Shown here in pieces: positions 5,547 to 12,478 of a DNA stretch of 14,562 nucleotides. Each line of letters opens with the position of its first letter. The stretch's first letter is position 1. The notes beneath the pieces are model-generated. The model was not told the origin of the DNA. It did no database searches and saw only the letters and a list, made by a program, of their open reading frames with translations. The stretch is from Oscillospiraceae bacterium (GTDB lineage: Bacteria > Bacillota > Clostridia > Oscillospirales > Oscillospiraceae). The stretch is taken from positions 1 through 14,562 of the forward strand of contig CACXHI010000165.1 in assembly GCA_902767395.1 (NCBI GenBank), given 5' to 3'. Made by a program: the position numbers and the translations under genes.

Positions 5547-6098
5547 ATGCAATATGAAATCGTTCGCTCCAACCGAAAAACAATTTCCCTGCATTTGACT
5601 GCCAAGGGGCTGACGGTTCGCACCCCCTTCCACGCGACGGAGGCGCAGATTGCTGAGGTCGTGCGGCAGCACATGGGCTGGATTGAAAAGCATCAGAAAG
5701 AGCTTGCGGAGGCGCAGAACAATCTGCCCACCGTGGAAAAGCTGACGATGGAAGAACTCCAGGCACTGGCTGACGAGGCGCTCAAGGTGATTCCGGCGCG
5801 GGTCGCCCATTTTGCGCCGCTGGTAGGCGTGACCTACGGGCGCATCACGATCCGCAACCAGCGTTCCCGCTGGGGAAGCTGCAGCTCTGAAGGGAATCTC
5901 AACTTCAACTGCCTTTTGATGCTCGCGCCGCCGGAGGTGCTGGACAGCGTGGTGGTGCATGAGCTCTGCCACCGCAAAGAGCCGAACCGCTCTGATCGCT
6001 TCTATGCCGAGGTGCTGCGGGTTTACCCGGATTATTGGACCTGCGACAAATGGCTCAAGGGAAACGGCCCCGCCCTGCTGCGCCGAATGCTCGGCTGA
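5547..6098 (+). CDS. YgjP-type M48/DUF45 metallopeptidase-like protein with altered zinc site
   Basis: 183 residues. N-terminal strands (MQYEIVRSNRKTISLHLTAK and GLTVRTP) and the segment ITIRNQRSRWGSCSSEGNLN (101-120) are hallmarks of the YgjP (DUF45, WLM/SprT-like) family. The zinc motif HELCH is at 138-142, with Glu139 as the general base. In this family a third zinc ligand normally follows as NHS six residues after the second His; here residues 147-149 are NRS, so the ligand His148 is Arg (CGC, one transition from CAC). The protein may therefore bind zinc weakly or be inactive, yet the rest is intact and full length. AGGAGG (5534-5539) lies 7 nt before the ATG. The substrate of the family is not established. 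Confidence 0.9.
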   Translation: MQYEIVRSNRKTISLHLTAKGLTVRTPFHATEAQIAEVVRQHMGWIEKHQKELAEAQNNLPTVEKLTMEELQALADEALKVIPARVAHFAPLVGVTYGRITIRNQRSRWGSCSSEGNLNFNCLLMLAPPEVLDSVVVHELCHRKEPNRSDRFYAEVLRVYPDYWTCDKWLKGNGPALLRRMLG

Positions 6099-6134
6099 TG
6101 CGCGCAGTTCCCTTTTCGCTTGTTCACGCAAGCT

Positions 6135-6175
6135 GGTTTTTTCAGAGTTATGATCGGTATCGCTTTGAAAAAACC
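6135..6175 (+). terminator. Inverted repeat after the YgjP gene, possible terminator
   Basis: GGTTTTTTCA (6135-6144) is exactly complementary to TGAAAAAACC (6166-6175), with a 21-nt loop. The stem is AT-rich and the loop long, so it is a weak candidate. No other gene is seen in 6099-6320 apart from the promoter at 6248-6276. Confidence 0.3.
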
Positions 6176-6247
6176 GATATGGCAAAGAACAAGGAGGAGG
6201 CGGTTCTTCCTGTGATTTGCTTGCCGCATTGGGTTTTGAGGCGGCCC

Positions 6248-6276
6248 TTGTGTTTCATACGATCACATGATAGAAT
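6248..6276 (+). promoter_or_regulatory. Promoter of the YjbR/MmcQ gene
   Basis: -35-like TTGTGT (6248-6253), a 17-bp spacer and -10 TAGAAT (6271-6276), located 45 nt before ATG 6321. Confidence 0.5.
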
Positions 6277-6320
6277 GATGAGTGCTTGACGACAGCTATG
6301 AAGAAAGGCTGAGAACACCC

Positions 6321-6677
6321 ATGAAAACAACCGCGGAATTAATCGAATACGTATTGGAAACCTACGGGGTGCAGCCGGAGTATCTGTGGTCGGACGCCCC
6401 GCAGACCTTCATTTTTCGTCACGCAGGCAATCGGAAGTGGTTCGGGGTTGTGATGGACGTGGAGCGTGCCAAGCTGGGATTGCCCGGCGAGGGCAAGGTG
6501 TTTCTGCTTGACGTGAAAACCGGACCGATCCTCGGCGGCTCATATCTGGGACAGCCTGGGATCGTTAAGGCATGGCACATGAACAAGCAGCATTGGCTCG
6601 GCGTCCTGCTCGATGGAAGCGCCTCGGATCAGAGCCTCAAAGAGCTGTTAGACGTCAGCTATTCTTTGACAGAATAG
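6321..6677 (+). CDS. MmcQ/YjbR family protein (predicted DNA-binding fold)
   Basis: 118 residues, the usual size of the YjbR/MmcQ family. Recognisable parts are an N-terminal helix (TAELIEYVLETYG), the strand pair FIFRHAGNRKWFGVVMDV, the central strand VFLLDVKTGP, and the C-terminal HWLGVLLDG followed by LKELLDVSYSL. The fold is CyaY-like and the proteins are predicted to bind DNA, but no biological role is established. ATG 6321 is preferred; the spacing from its AAAGG is long (about 12 nt), and a GTG at 6282 in the same frame has no ribosome site. A 45-nt remnant of a close relative lies at 2067-2111. The gene faces the SUKH gene; a hairpin at 6751-6794 separates them. Confidence 0.85.
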   Translation: MKTTAELIEYVLETYGVQPEYLWSDAPQTFIFRHAGNRKWFGVVMDVERAKLGLPGEGKVFLLDVKTGPILGGSYLGQPGIVKAWHMNKQHWLGVLLDGSASDQSLKELLDVSYSLTE

Positions 6678-6750
6678 GCAGGCTGCCGGAAGATGGCAAG
6701 CACCAGAACAGGAAGAAAGCACAGCGTTCCCTTGATTTTCTGCCCTTTTA

Positions 6751-6794
6751 CAGGTCGGGAGCAAATCACCGCAAGATGATTTGCTCCCGACCTG
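6751..6794. terminator. Perfect 18-bp hairpin between convergent genes
   Basis: CAGGTCGGGAGCAAATCA (6751-6768) is exactly complementary to 6777-6794, with an 8-nt loop. It lies between the convergent YjbR (plus) and SUKH (minus) genes, the place for a bidirectional terminator. Neither flank has a real T-run: AAATCGTTTT follows on plus, TAAAAGGG on minus. It may instead be a repeat element. Confidence 0.55.
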
Positions 6795-6811
6795 AAATCG
6801 TTTTCAAAGCG

Positions 6812-7231
6812 TTATATTTCATTGTGATAATATCGGGTAATCAATTCCGAGATGCTGGATGCGACAAGCTCCGTTTCGTTGGTCTCATGCAGCCAGACGT
6901 AGATGTGCTTGTCGTCCACCAGCCCGGTCTCATCGACGTTGTAGCAATAGCAATCCCCACAGCCGTTCCCGGCGAAGAAGACGTGCCGTTCAATGTCTTC
7001 ATAGCATTCCAGCAGAATTCCCCGGTTCAGGGTGACGGTCTCAATGATCTCCTTCGTCGAGAAGAGCAGCCACCGGTCGCCGTTGAGCTCCGCCAGAAGC
7101 GCCGTCAATTCAGACGGAAACGCAACGCCGACGGCGTCCTCCGCGGCCCTGATTTCCTCGAACCGCGCAGGCGGCTGGATGAGGGCTTGGCTGTTGCTGC
7201 CGGACAGTTTTTCAATCAGTTCTTTGTACAT
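6812..7231 (-). CDS. SMI1/KNR4 (SUKH) family protein
   Basis: 139 residues. The N-terminal helix pair with RAAEDAVGVAFPSELTALLA and ELNG (29-51), the strand HVFFAGNGCGDCYCYNVD (83-100) and the C-terminal ASSISELITRYY are the signature of the SUKH superfamily. SUKH proteins commonly serve as immunity proteins against polymorphic nuclease toxins, although many are orphans with unknown roles. No toxin gene adjoins it here. The neighbours are an unrecognised protein upstream and, beyond it, an ATPase/DUF4276 operon, all on the minus strand, so it may belong to a defence or conflict island. ATG 7231 follows AAGGGG by about 9 nt. Confidence 0.88.
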   Translation of the reverse strand: MYKELIEKLSGSNSQALIQPPARFEEIRAAEDAVGVAFPSELTALLAELNGDRWLLFSTKEIIETVTLNRGILLECYEDIERHVFFAGNGCGDCYCYNVDETGLVDDKHIYVWLHETNETELVASSISELITRYYHNEI

Positions 7232-7273
7232 AAGCGTGCCCCTTCTCTGTACGGGTCAAGCAATCCGATGTTT

Positions 7274-7304
7274 CGGTTGGCGTCATTCGATCAACGCCAA
7301 TCCG
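7274..7304 (-). terminator. Hairpin between the hypothetical gene and the SUKH gene
   Basis: CGGTTGGCGT (7274-7283) pairs with ACGCCAA-T-CCG (7294-7304), 10 bp with one bulged base and a 10-nt loop. There is no T-run after it on the minus strand, so it may attenuate rather than terminate. Confidence 0.3.
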
Positions 7305-7314
7305 TGCAGCCCCG

Positions 7315-7971
7315 TTACTTCAAATGCCAGAGCGCCCCGTTGGGCATCCGCATCACGTCGCCGGGCAGGGTTTGAATCGTGTTCCCTTCAAGGTCTCGAA
7401 TAACAGTCTCTTCCCAGTAGCGATACGCCGCGCCTTCACCTTCTTCGTGCCACCGGTTGAAGAACAGCCGATTCCCGTCCCGCAGGAAGAACGAATCGTG
7501 GGACTCCATCGGAAAGCGCGTCTTCTCGGGCCAGACGATTTCAAACGCATTGCTGCCGACGCACTGTCTGGCAAGCGTGAGCGGCGCAGTCTGCAAGCGG
7601 AGGTTGTAACAGTCCTTCACGGATGTGAGCGAAAGCTCCGCGTGGAGGGCTGTTTTGTGATTGCTGCAATCAAAGCGGAGAATCTGGATCAAGCCGCTGG
7701 GAAAATCCGCGTTCAAAACGTAGATTCCGTCCTCCCAGAATACCGGCTCGCCGCAAGCCTGCCCCTCCTTTTGCGGAACAGGGAAGAAGACCGCCCCATC
7801 CGGATAGTGTACCAAACAGAGCTTCCGCCCTGCAACCGGCAGCCCTTCCCGAAAACGTTCCTCCGCTTCGTACAAGTCGCCCTTCCACGCTTCGATGCCG
7901 TAATACCATTCGCCCCTCGTATCGGGGAGTGCTTGAATGAAAGCGATCCCGCCGGTTTCGATTGTCTTCAT
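7315..7971 (-). CDS. Conserved hypothetical protein, function unknown
   Basis: 218 residues from MKTIETGGIAFIQALPDTRG to PGDVMRMPNGALWHLK. I do not recognise a named family. It is beta-rich with many aromatic residues (GEWYYGIEAWKGDLYEAEE, VFFPVPQK, GIYVLNADFP, NRLFFNRWHEEGEG), has no signal peptide or membrane segment and looks like a cytoplasmic beta-sheet protein; a propeller-like fold is possible but unproven. ATG 7971 has AAAGGA about 9 nt upstream and a promoter at 8001-8030. The frame is also open to ATG 8100, which has an excellent AAGGAG 6 nt upstream and would add 43 residues (MGSEKQTPALQEKIPNAVNR and onward); that start cannot be ruled out. The SUKH gene follows after 83 nt on the same strand. 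Confidence 0.7.
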   Translation of the reverse strand: MKTIETGGIAFIQALPDTRGEWYYGIEAWKGDLYEAEERFREGLPVAGRKLCLVHYPDGAVFFPVPQKEGQACGEPVFWEDGIYVLNADFPSGLIQILRFDCSNHKTALHAELSLTSVKDCYNLRLQTAPLTLARQCVGSNAFEIVWPEKTRFPMESHDSFFLRDGNRLFFNRWHEEGEGAAYRYWEETVIRDLEGNTIQTLPGDVMRMPNGALWHLK

Positions 7972-8000
7972 AGGCGTGTTCCTTTCGATGGCATGATAGG

Positions 8001-8030
8001 ATAATAAGTTGCTATTGAATACAATCTCAA
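8001..8030 (-). promoter_or_regulatory. Promoter of the hypothetical gene
   Basis: Minus strand: -35 TTGAGA (8030-8025), an 18-bp spacer and -10 TATTAT (8006-8001), 30 nt upstream of ATG 7971. It supports the shorter start. Confidence 0.5.
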
Positions 8031-8100
8031 ATACGGGTTTCCTGTTCACCGCATTGGGTATCTTTTCCTGAAGCGCGGGAGTCTGTTTTTCGGAACCCAT

Positions 8101-8112
8101 AATACGCTCCTT
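8101..8112 (-). promoter_or_regulatory. Strong alternative ribosome-binding site at ATG 8100
   Basis: AAGGAG (8112-8107) lies 6 nt before ATG 8100, which is in frame with the hypothetical gene. The 43-codon stretch it would translate (8100-7972) contains AT-rich promoter-like DNA. It is either the true start, a leader peptide or the 5' remnant of a lost gene. Confidence 0.4.
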
Positions 8113-8131
8113 CCGCCTTTAATCGCTTAAC

Positions 8132-8153
8132 AAAAGAAGCTTGAAGCTCTTTT
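8132..8153. terminator. Bidirectional terminator-like hairpin after the DUF4276 gene
   Basis: AAAAGAAGCT (8132-8141) pairs with AGCTCTTTT (8145-8153): 9 bp with one bulged A and a 3-nt loop, with A and T runs at the stem ends. It lies 18 nt past the stop of the ATPase/DUF4276 operon. Confidence 0.5.
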
Positions 8154-8171
8154 CTGCATCGAACCAAATGC

Positions 8172-8726
8172 TTACGTCTGGCTGGCGAGGCGGCGCACAC
8201 CTTCTACGAATACCTGAAAGCTGCGGGAAGTGTTGCGCTCAATCTGCATGTGTTTTGCAATTCGTTTGGCTCCGTTTATCTGTTGGTGTTCGGGAATCAA
8301 ACGGCGAAGCGCCTCTTTGGGAGAAGGAATTCGATCTGGACTCCTGTATTGTTTCTTTCTTGCCCACTGGTCAAACTTGGAATTTGGATATGCAGCGACG
8401 ACAGCTTCCGGGTCGCCGAAATACCATGCTTCCATTTCCTGACATGCGATTCGGATGAGGTATGGTTTTCCGGATTCTGCGCAGAGAGCGTTCAGATGTG
8501 CCTTGAGCTCAATACAGTCTTTCGTGTCCTGATCCTCTAAGACGACAAAGCGAACGTCGTCTGGTTCATTCCATGCGCGCAGCTTATGACCAAGGGAACG
8601 CTCCAGCGCCTTCTTTCCATTGTGAGGAATCGTCAAATATGTGACTCCCTCCGGGAGAATCTGCGGAAGAAGAACGTCAAGGACACACTGAACAGAAGGC
8701 TCCTCCAATAAGAAGACCAGCTTCAT
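8172..8726 (-). CDS. DUF4276 family protein, probable TOPRIM-like nuclease partner
   Basis: 184 residues. The opening MKLVFLLEEPSVQ (acidic Glu8/Glu9), then FVVLEDQDTKDC (60-71, with Asp65-x-Asp67), IRIACQEMEAWYFGD (91-105) and the C-terminal SFQVFVEGVRRLA are the conserved blocks of DUF4276. A Glu after strand 1 and a DxD after a later strand match the TOPRIM metal site of OLD-type nucleases and RloB/DUF4435-like proteins; this relation is inferred from motif layout. Its start overlaps the stop of the upstream ATPase gene (ATGA, 8726-8723), so the two are translationally coupled and probably form a complex. A terminator-like hairpin follows at 8132-8153. The neighbours suggest a role in phage defence, but no such activity is shown by the sequence. 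Confidence 0.87.
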   Translation of the reverse strand: MKLVFLLEEPSVQCVLDVLLPQILPEGVTYLTIPHNGKKALERSLGHKLRAWNEPDDVRFVVLEDQDTKDCIELKAHLNALCAESGKPYLIRIACQEMEAWYFGDPEAVVAAYPNSKFDQWARKKQYRSPDRIPSPKEALRRLIPEHQQINGAKRIAKHMQIERNTSRSFQVFVEGVRRLASQT

Positions 8727-9922
8727 TCCGCGTTCTCTCCAAGCTTGGTTGCCTCATGGAGGAGCAAGCCCTGCTGCCAGAGTTCCCCGAGCAATTCTCC
8801 GTCCTGATACAGAGAACGGATCAGCGGAATGTCCGAAGCACGCACAATTTGGGTAAAGCCCTCCGATTTTACCAGACAGTAAAGCTCTTCAAGACGAACC
8901 GCGTTCAGGAAATCCGGCGAATGCGTGGAAATAAACACCTGTCCGCCTTCGTTGGAGTACAGGCGGAATTCCTCCGCAAGCTGGGATAAAAGCTCCGGAT
9001 AAAGCTGGTTTTCCGGCTCTTCCACGCACAGAAGCGCATGGGGACTCGGTTCACTGAGCAGGACCAGATAGGTGAACATTTTAATGGTGCCGTCCGAGAC
9101 AAACTTCGAGGAGAACGGGTTCTGGAATCGACCGTCTTGGAATCGCAGAATCACATAGCCGTCCTCGGTGAGCTTGGCCTCCACACTGGTAATGCCGGGG
9201 ACGCGCTCGCGCATCCGGTCAAGAATCGCTTGGAATCGATCGGGATGATTGTCATAGAGGTATTTTGCAACCTGCGCAAGGTTGTCTCCGGTTCTGGACA
9301 GGGACTCGCTGTAGGTGGCCTCCTGTCTCGTTCGCGCGTTTTCGATATGAAAATCCGAAACGTACCAGTCCTCGATCAACCGACGCAGAGAGGCGACTGC
9401 CGGGAAGTCCTCAAACTGCCCCAGCCCCTTCACCGCCAAAATATCGTCGGCGGCGATCTTCTGGTTTTTCCGCTCTGCAATCAGGACGTCCTCATAGGAT
9501 TCCAGCTTGCCGCTTGCGGCGAAGCCCTGCCCGTATGCAAAATCCAGAATAATCCAAGGCTTGCCGTACTGCCCGCGCCGAAACCGCATGGTTTCCCGCT
9601 TGACCACCGGAGCTTTACGCGCATCCAGGCCGATGGTCAACTCATAGGTGATGAGTGGATCTTCCGGCGAGGGGCGGAACTTGATCTCAAAGCGCATATC
9701 GCTGTCAACCTCACGGGAAACCACTTCCTGATAGCCGCCCCGCATTGCCAGCGCGGACCGGACGTTGCGGTTCAAGCAGTCGTGCAGAAAGCCGAAGACG
9801 TCAAAAAAGGTCGTCTTTCCCGCACCGTTCTGTCCGAGAAACACAGCCATCTGCGGGAGCTGCTTGACCTCTACATTCCGGAACACCCGAAAGTTTTGAA
9901 TGTGCAGAGATTCGATTTGCAT
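8723..9922 (-). CDS. AAA family (AAA_21/SMC-like) ATPase
   Basis: 399 residues. The N-terminus MQIESLHIQNFRVFRNVEVK is the typical ABC/SMC-like strand pair. Walker A GQNGAGKT is at 30-37, an ABC-like signature (VSDGTIKMF) at 275-283, Walker B with catalytic acids LLCVEEPEN at 297-305, and the switch His in ISTHSPDF at 331-338. The spacer between the ATPase halves is short (about 240 residues) and carries no long coiled coil, so it belongs to the OLD-like/AAA_21 group, without a fused TOPRIM. The downstream DUF4276 gene overlaps by 4 nt and may supply the nuclease activity. ATG 9922 is chosen because AGGAAGG lies 9 nt upstream; ATG 9931 is too close to it. The promoter is at 10011-10039. Similar ATPase/nuclease pairs (PARIS, AbiL, Gabija) defend against phage. 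Confidence 0.9.
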   Translation of the reverse strand: MQIESLHIQNFRVFRNVEVKQLPQMAVFLGQNGAGKTTFFDVFGFLHDCLNRNVRSALAMRGGYQEVVSREVDSDMRFEIKFRPSPEDPLITYELTIGLDARKAPVVKRETMRFRRGQYGKPWIILDFAYGQGFAASGKLESYEDVLIAERKNQKIAADDILAVKGLGQFEDFPAVASLRRLIEDWYVSDFHIENARTRQEATYSESLSRTGDNLAQVAKYLYDNHPDRFQAILDRMRERVPGITSVEAKLTEDGYVILRFQDGRFQNPFSSKFVSDGTIKMFTYLVLLSEPSPHALLCVEEPENQLYPELLSQLAEEFRLYSNEGGQVFISTHSPDFLNAVRLEELYCLVKSEGFTQIVRASDIPLIRSLYQDGELLGELWQQGLLLHEATKLGENAE

Positions 9923-10010
9923 TGCGTTCATCCTTCCTGCCGTTAGAGTTGTTGTTCACCTGCGAGGGAAGACCGAATGATTTACCCGATCTGCCTGAGA
10001 ATACACAAAG

Positions 10011-10039
10011 ATTATACCAGCCTTTTGCAAAAACATCAA
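10011..10039 (-). promoter_or_regulatory. Promoter of the ATPase/DUF4276 operon
   Basis: Minus strand: -35 TTGATG (10039-10034), a 17-bp spacer and a perfect -10 TATAAT (10016-10011) preceded by TGG. The leader to ATG 9922 is about 85 nt. It is divergent from the promoter at 10102-10130. Confidence 0.8.
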
Positions 10040-10101
10040 GTAATATCTGGCGGTTTGTTTGTTGACAGGATCTGTTATCTCTTTTTTACGGCGGGTGACA
10101 C

Positions 10102-10130
10102 TTGTTTTCCGCAAAAAAGTATGGTACGAT
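10102..10130 (+). promoter_or_regulatory. Promoter of the aminopeptidase gene
   Basis: -35-like TTGTTT (10102-10107), a 17-bp spacer and -10 TACGAT (10125-10130) with an upstream TATGG (extended -10-like). ATG 10162 follows 31 nt later. Confidence 0.6.
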
Positions 10131-10161
10131 TTGGTTATCTCAAAGGAAAGGCGAGAACAAT

Positions 10162-11391
10162 ATGTCATTTGCAGAGCACAGAGAAAGACTGTATCGGACG
10201 TTGGCGGAAAACACCTTGGTGGTTTCCTATGCCGGCATCCCCATTCATGCCAACGAGGACGCTTATTATGATTTCAAGGTCAACAGCCAGTACTTTTATC
10301 TGACAGGGCTGGAGCGGGAAAACACGGCGTTTCTGGCATATAAGTCTGCGGAAACGGTCAGAGAACTCCTGTTCATTGAAGAGCCGGACCCGCAGTCGGA
10401 GCGGTGGACCGGAAAAATGCCCACCAAGGAGGAAGTGCAGAAGATTTCCGGCATTCAGGACGTGCGCTACACGGACAGTCTGGCGAATTCGATCAGCGGC
10501 TTTCTGAGCTACTACCGTGTGGAGCAGGCGTATTTCGATCTGTCCCGCTGCCGGATGGACGATCTTCCGGATTATAATCTGGTGATGGCGGAACGCTTCC
10601 GGCAGACCTATCCGCATGTGATTCTGAAGGACCTGCATAGGGCTTGCGTGCCGCTGAGAGAGCAGAAGGATGCGGAAGAGGTGCATCGCATCCGCAAAGC
10701 GGTGGAGATTACCCGCCGGGGCTTGGAATTCGTGATGAGAAATCTGAAGCCGGGCATGATGGAGTATCAGGTGCAGGCGGACTTTGAGTATACCTGCAGA
10801 CGGCTGGGCGCGAAGCGCCAGGCGTTCCCCACCATCGCCGGCTCCGGGATCAACGGCTGTATGATGCACTACGAAACGAATCACTGCGAGGTGCAGGATG
10901 GCTCCCTGATCCTGCTGGATCTCGGCGCAGCCTATGAGAACTACTGCAGCGACGTTACAAGGACCTATCCGGCGAACGGGAAGTTCAGCCCGAGACAGCG
11001 CGAGATTTACGAGCTGGTTCTGAAGGCGAACGAGGCGGTCGCCGCAGCCGCAAAGCCGGGAATCACCCTCAGGGCCCTGAACGACGTTGCGCGTCAGGCT
11101 CTCGGGGAGGGTCTGGTTGCCATGGGGATGATTCAGGATGTCTCTGAGGTGGGCAAGTACTACATGCACAGCGTGAGCCACCCCATCGGAATCGACGTCC
11201 ACGACGTTTCTCTGGCAGGCGACGTGCTGCAGCCCGGTTGGGTCATCAGCAACGAGCCGGGATTGTACGTGGATGAAGAAGCAATCGGCATCCGCATCGA
11301 GGATGATCTTCTGATTACCGACAATGGCTGCGAGGTCCTGTCAAAGGAGATTATCAAAGACCCGGATGCAATTGAAGCCTTTATGGCGTAA
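10162..11391 (+). CDS. pepP: Xaa-Pro aminopeptidase (aminopeptidase P family, M24B)
   Basis: 409 residues: an N-terminal aminopeptidase-P domain (1-160, with NSQYFYLTGLERENTAFL) followed by a pita-bread metallopeptidase domain. All five metal ligands are visible: Asp253 (LLDLG), Asp264 (CSDVTRTYP), His340 (HSVSHPIG), Glu365 (SNEPGLY) and Glu380 (IRIEDD); His347 in DVHD is the usual catalytic His. The enzyme releases the N-terminal residue from peptides with proline in second position, using two metal ions (usually Mn), in the cytoplasm. ATG 10162 follows AAGGCG at about 8 nt and gives the family's usual N-terminus; an earlier in-frame start at 10102 lies in the promoter. The gene converges with the sirtuin gene, with 17 nt between the stops. 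Everything looks intact. Confidence 0.95.
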   Translation: MSFAEHRERLYRTLAENTLVVSYAGIPIHANEDAYYDFKVNSQYFYLTGLERENTAFLAYKSAETVRELLFIEEPDPQSERWTGKMPTKEEVQKISGIQDVRYTDSLANSISGFLSYYRVEQAYFDLSRCRMDDLPDYNLVMAERFRQTYPHVILKDLHRACVPLREQKDAEEVHRIRKAVEITRRGLEFVMRNLKPGMMEYQVQADFEYTCRRLGAKRQAFPTIAGSGINGCMMHYETNHCEVQDGSLILLDLGAAYENYCSDVTRTYPANGKFSPRQREIYELVLKANEAVAAAAKPGITLRALNDVARQALGEGLVAMGMIQDVSEVGKYYMHSVSHPIGIDVHDVSLAGDVLQPGWVISNEPGLYVDEEAIGIRIEDDLLITDNGCEVLSKEIIKDPDAIEAFMA

Positions 11392-11408
11392 AACGCCTGT
11401 AGGAAGGA

Positions 11409-12401
11409 CTAAGAGGACAGCGCCTGCAACACATCACCTGAATCGCCGTCGATGCAAAGCGATTGCGCCGCAATCTGCTTGGGGCAGACGGACGCCTCAA
11501 AGTTCAGACAGGCATAGACGGCATTCGGATTCTCTGCAGTCAGCGCCCAGAAGGGGTATTTAATGATGACAGGGGTGTTTGCGCCGACGCCGATTTCCAG
11601 ATACAGAATCCGCTTCTTTTCGACGGATTTCAGGAAGGCCGCGTAATTGGCGGACGCCGCATTCCAGCCCGCATCCTCCACAAAGGTGTCATCCGAGCGC
11701 AGGTTCATCGTCACCGGGGTCCCGGCGTCCGGGTGCTTGGGGATCAGATCATGGGGCAGCCTCATGGAAATCAGCCGATCCTTCGGCACTTGAAAGACAC
11801 CGGCTTCATCCAAAACAAATCGCTGGGCGGTTATTGCCGCACGGACCCAGCTTTCGTTGTCGTAGGTTCTTCCCCCGTGCCCCGCTGCATCCTGAAACAG
11901 TCCGTAGTCCCCTTGCGTGTAGAACAAACGCCGCTTATCAAACCCTGCCCGCTGGAATTGATGATCGACGTTGGTGGTGATGACGAAGTAGTTCTGATCT
12001 TTGACCAGCGCCAGAAGCGTCCGATAAACCGGCTTCGGCGCGTCGATGTAGCGGTTGTAGTAGATGTGCCGCGCCCACCACGCCCAGCGGGTTTCGTCGT
12101 CGGGAAAGGGGTAGAACCCGCCGGTGTACATGTCCGTGATGCCGAAGCGGTCCCGGAAATCGAAGAAATAACGGTCGAACCGCGCCCCGGAATAGGTCAG
12201 CCCCGCCGCGGCAGAGAGCCCGGCTCCCGCGCCGATCACCACCGCGTCGGCTGTCTCCAGCGCCCGTTTCAGCCGGGCGATGTTCTCCGCCCGCTCGCCG
12301 GTATCGTCGGTCAATTCGCCCGTCATGCTCCGAACCGCGTTCAAGCCCTTGCGAATGGATTCGAGATAGCCGTTTTCTTGTGGTTCAAATTGTCTCATCA
12401 T
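11409..12401 (-). CDS. SIR2 family protein, SirTM-like (macrodomain-linked type), without zinc cysteines
   Basis: 330 residues. The NAD+-binding site is clear: VVIGAGAGLSAAAG (54-67), TTNVDH (142-147, with Asn144 and Asp146) and the late strand ILYLEIGVG (265-273) followed by NTP. The catalytic position reads YTQGD (161-165), with Gln163 where ordinary deacetylases have His. That is the mark of class M sirtuins (SirTM), which act as protein ADP-ribosyltransferases. The usual zinc ribbon cysteines are gone: the QCxxxC stretch is QDAAGH (170-175) and CPxCG is HPDAG (223-227). Class M genes usually sit beside a macrodomain, lipoate ligase-like and GcvH-like genes; none is in the window. AAAGGG lies upstream of the paired ATG codons at 12401/12398; the first is used here. 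Confidence 0.88.
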   Translation of the reverse strand: MMRQFEPQENGYLESIRKGLNAVRSMTGELTDDTGERAENIARLKRALETADAVVIGAGAGLSAAAGLTYSGARFDRYFFDFRDRFGITDMYTGGFYPFPDDETRWAWWARHIYYNRYIDAPKPVYRTLLALVKDQNYFVITTNVDHQFQRAGFDKRRLFYTQGDYGLFQDAAGHGGRTYDNESWVRAAITAQRFVLDEAGVFQVPKDRLISMRLPHDLIPKHPDAGTPVTMNLRSDDTFVEDAGWNAASANYAAFLKSVEKKRILYLEIGVGANTPVIIKYPFWALTAENPNAVYACLNFEASVCPKQIAAQSLCIDGDSGDVLQALSS

Positions 12402-12478
12402 GCTCAGCCCTTTTCGACTGCGTCCGCCGGACGCATGGGATATTTCAAATCATCGTTTTTCCAGCGGTTTTTCTCAAA

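Noticed and set aside
6179..6289. 36-codon frame MAKNKEEAVLPVICLP and onward
   Set aside because: No ribosome site, it overlaps the promoter of the next gene and has no recognisable similarity.
8172..9922. Calling the ATPase/DUF4276 pair a PARIS system
   Set aside because: The second gene matches DUF4276 blocks, not the DUF4435 family of AriB, so only an analogy is justified.
9038..9946. 302-codon plus-strand frame opposite the AAA ATPase
   Set aside because: The ATPase strand holds all Walker and signature motifs and a good promoter; the opposite frame has none.
10165..11202. 345-codon minus-strand frame opposite the aminopeptidase
   Set aside because: The plus strand encodes a complete M24 peptidase with all metal ligands.
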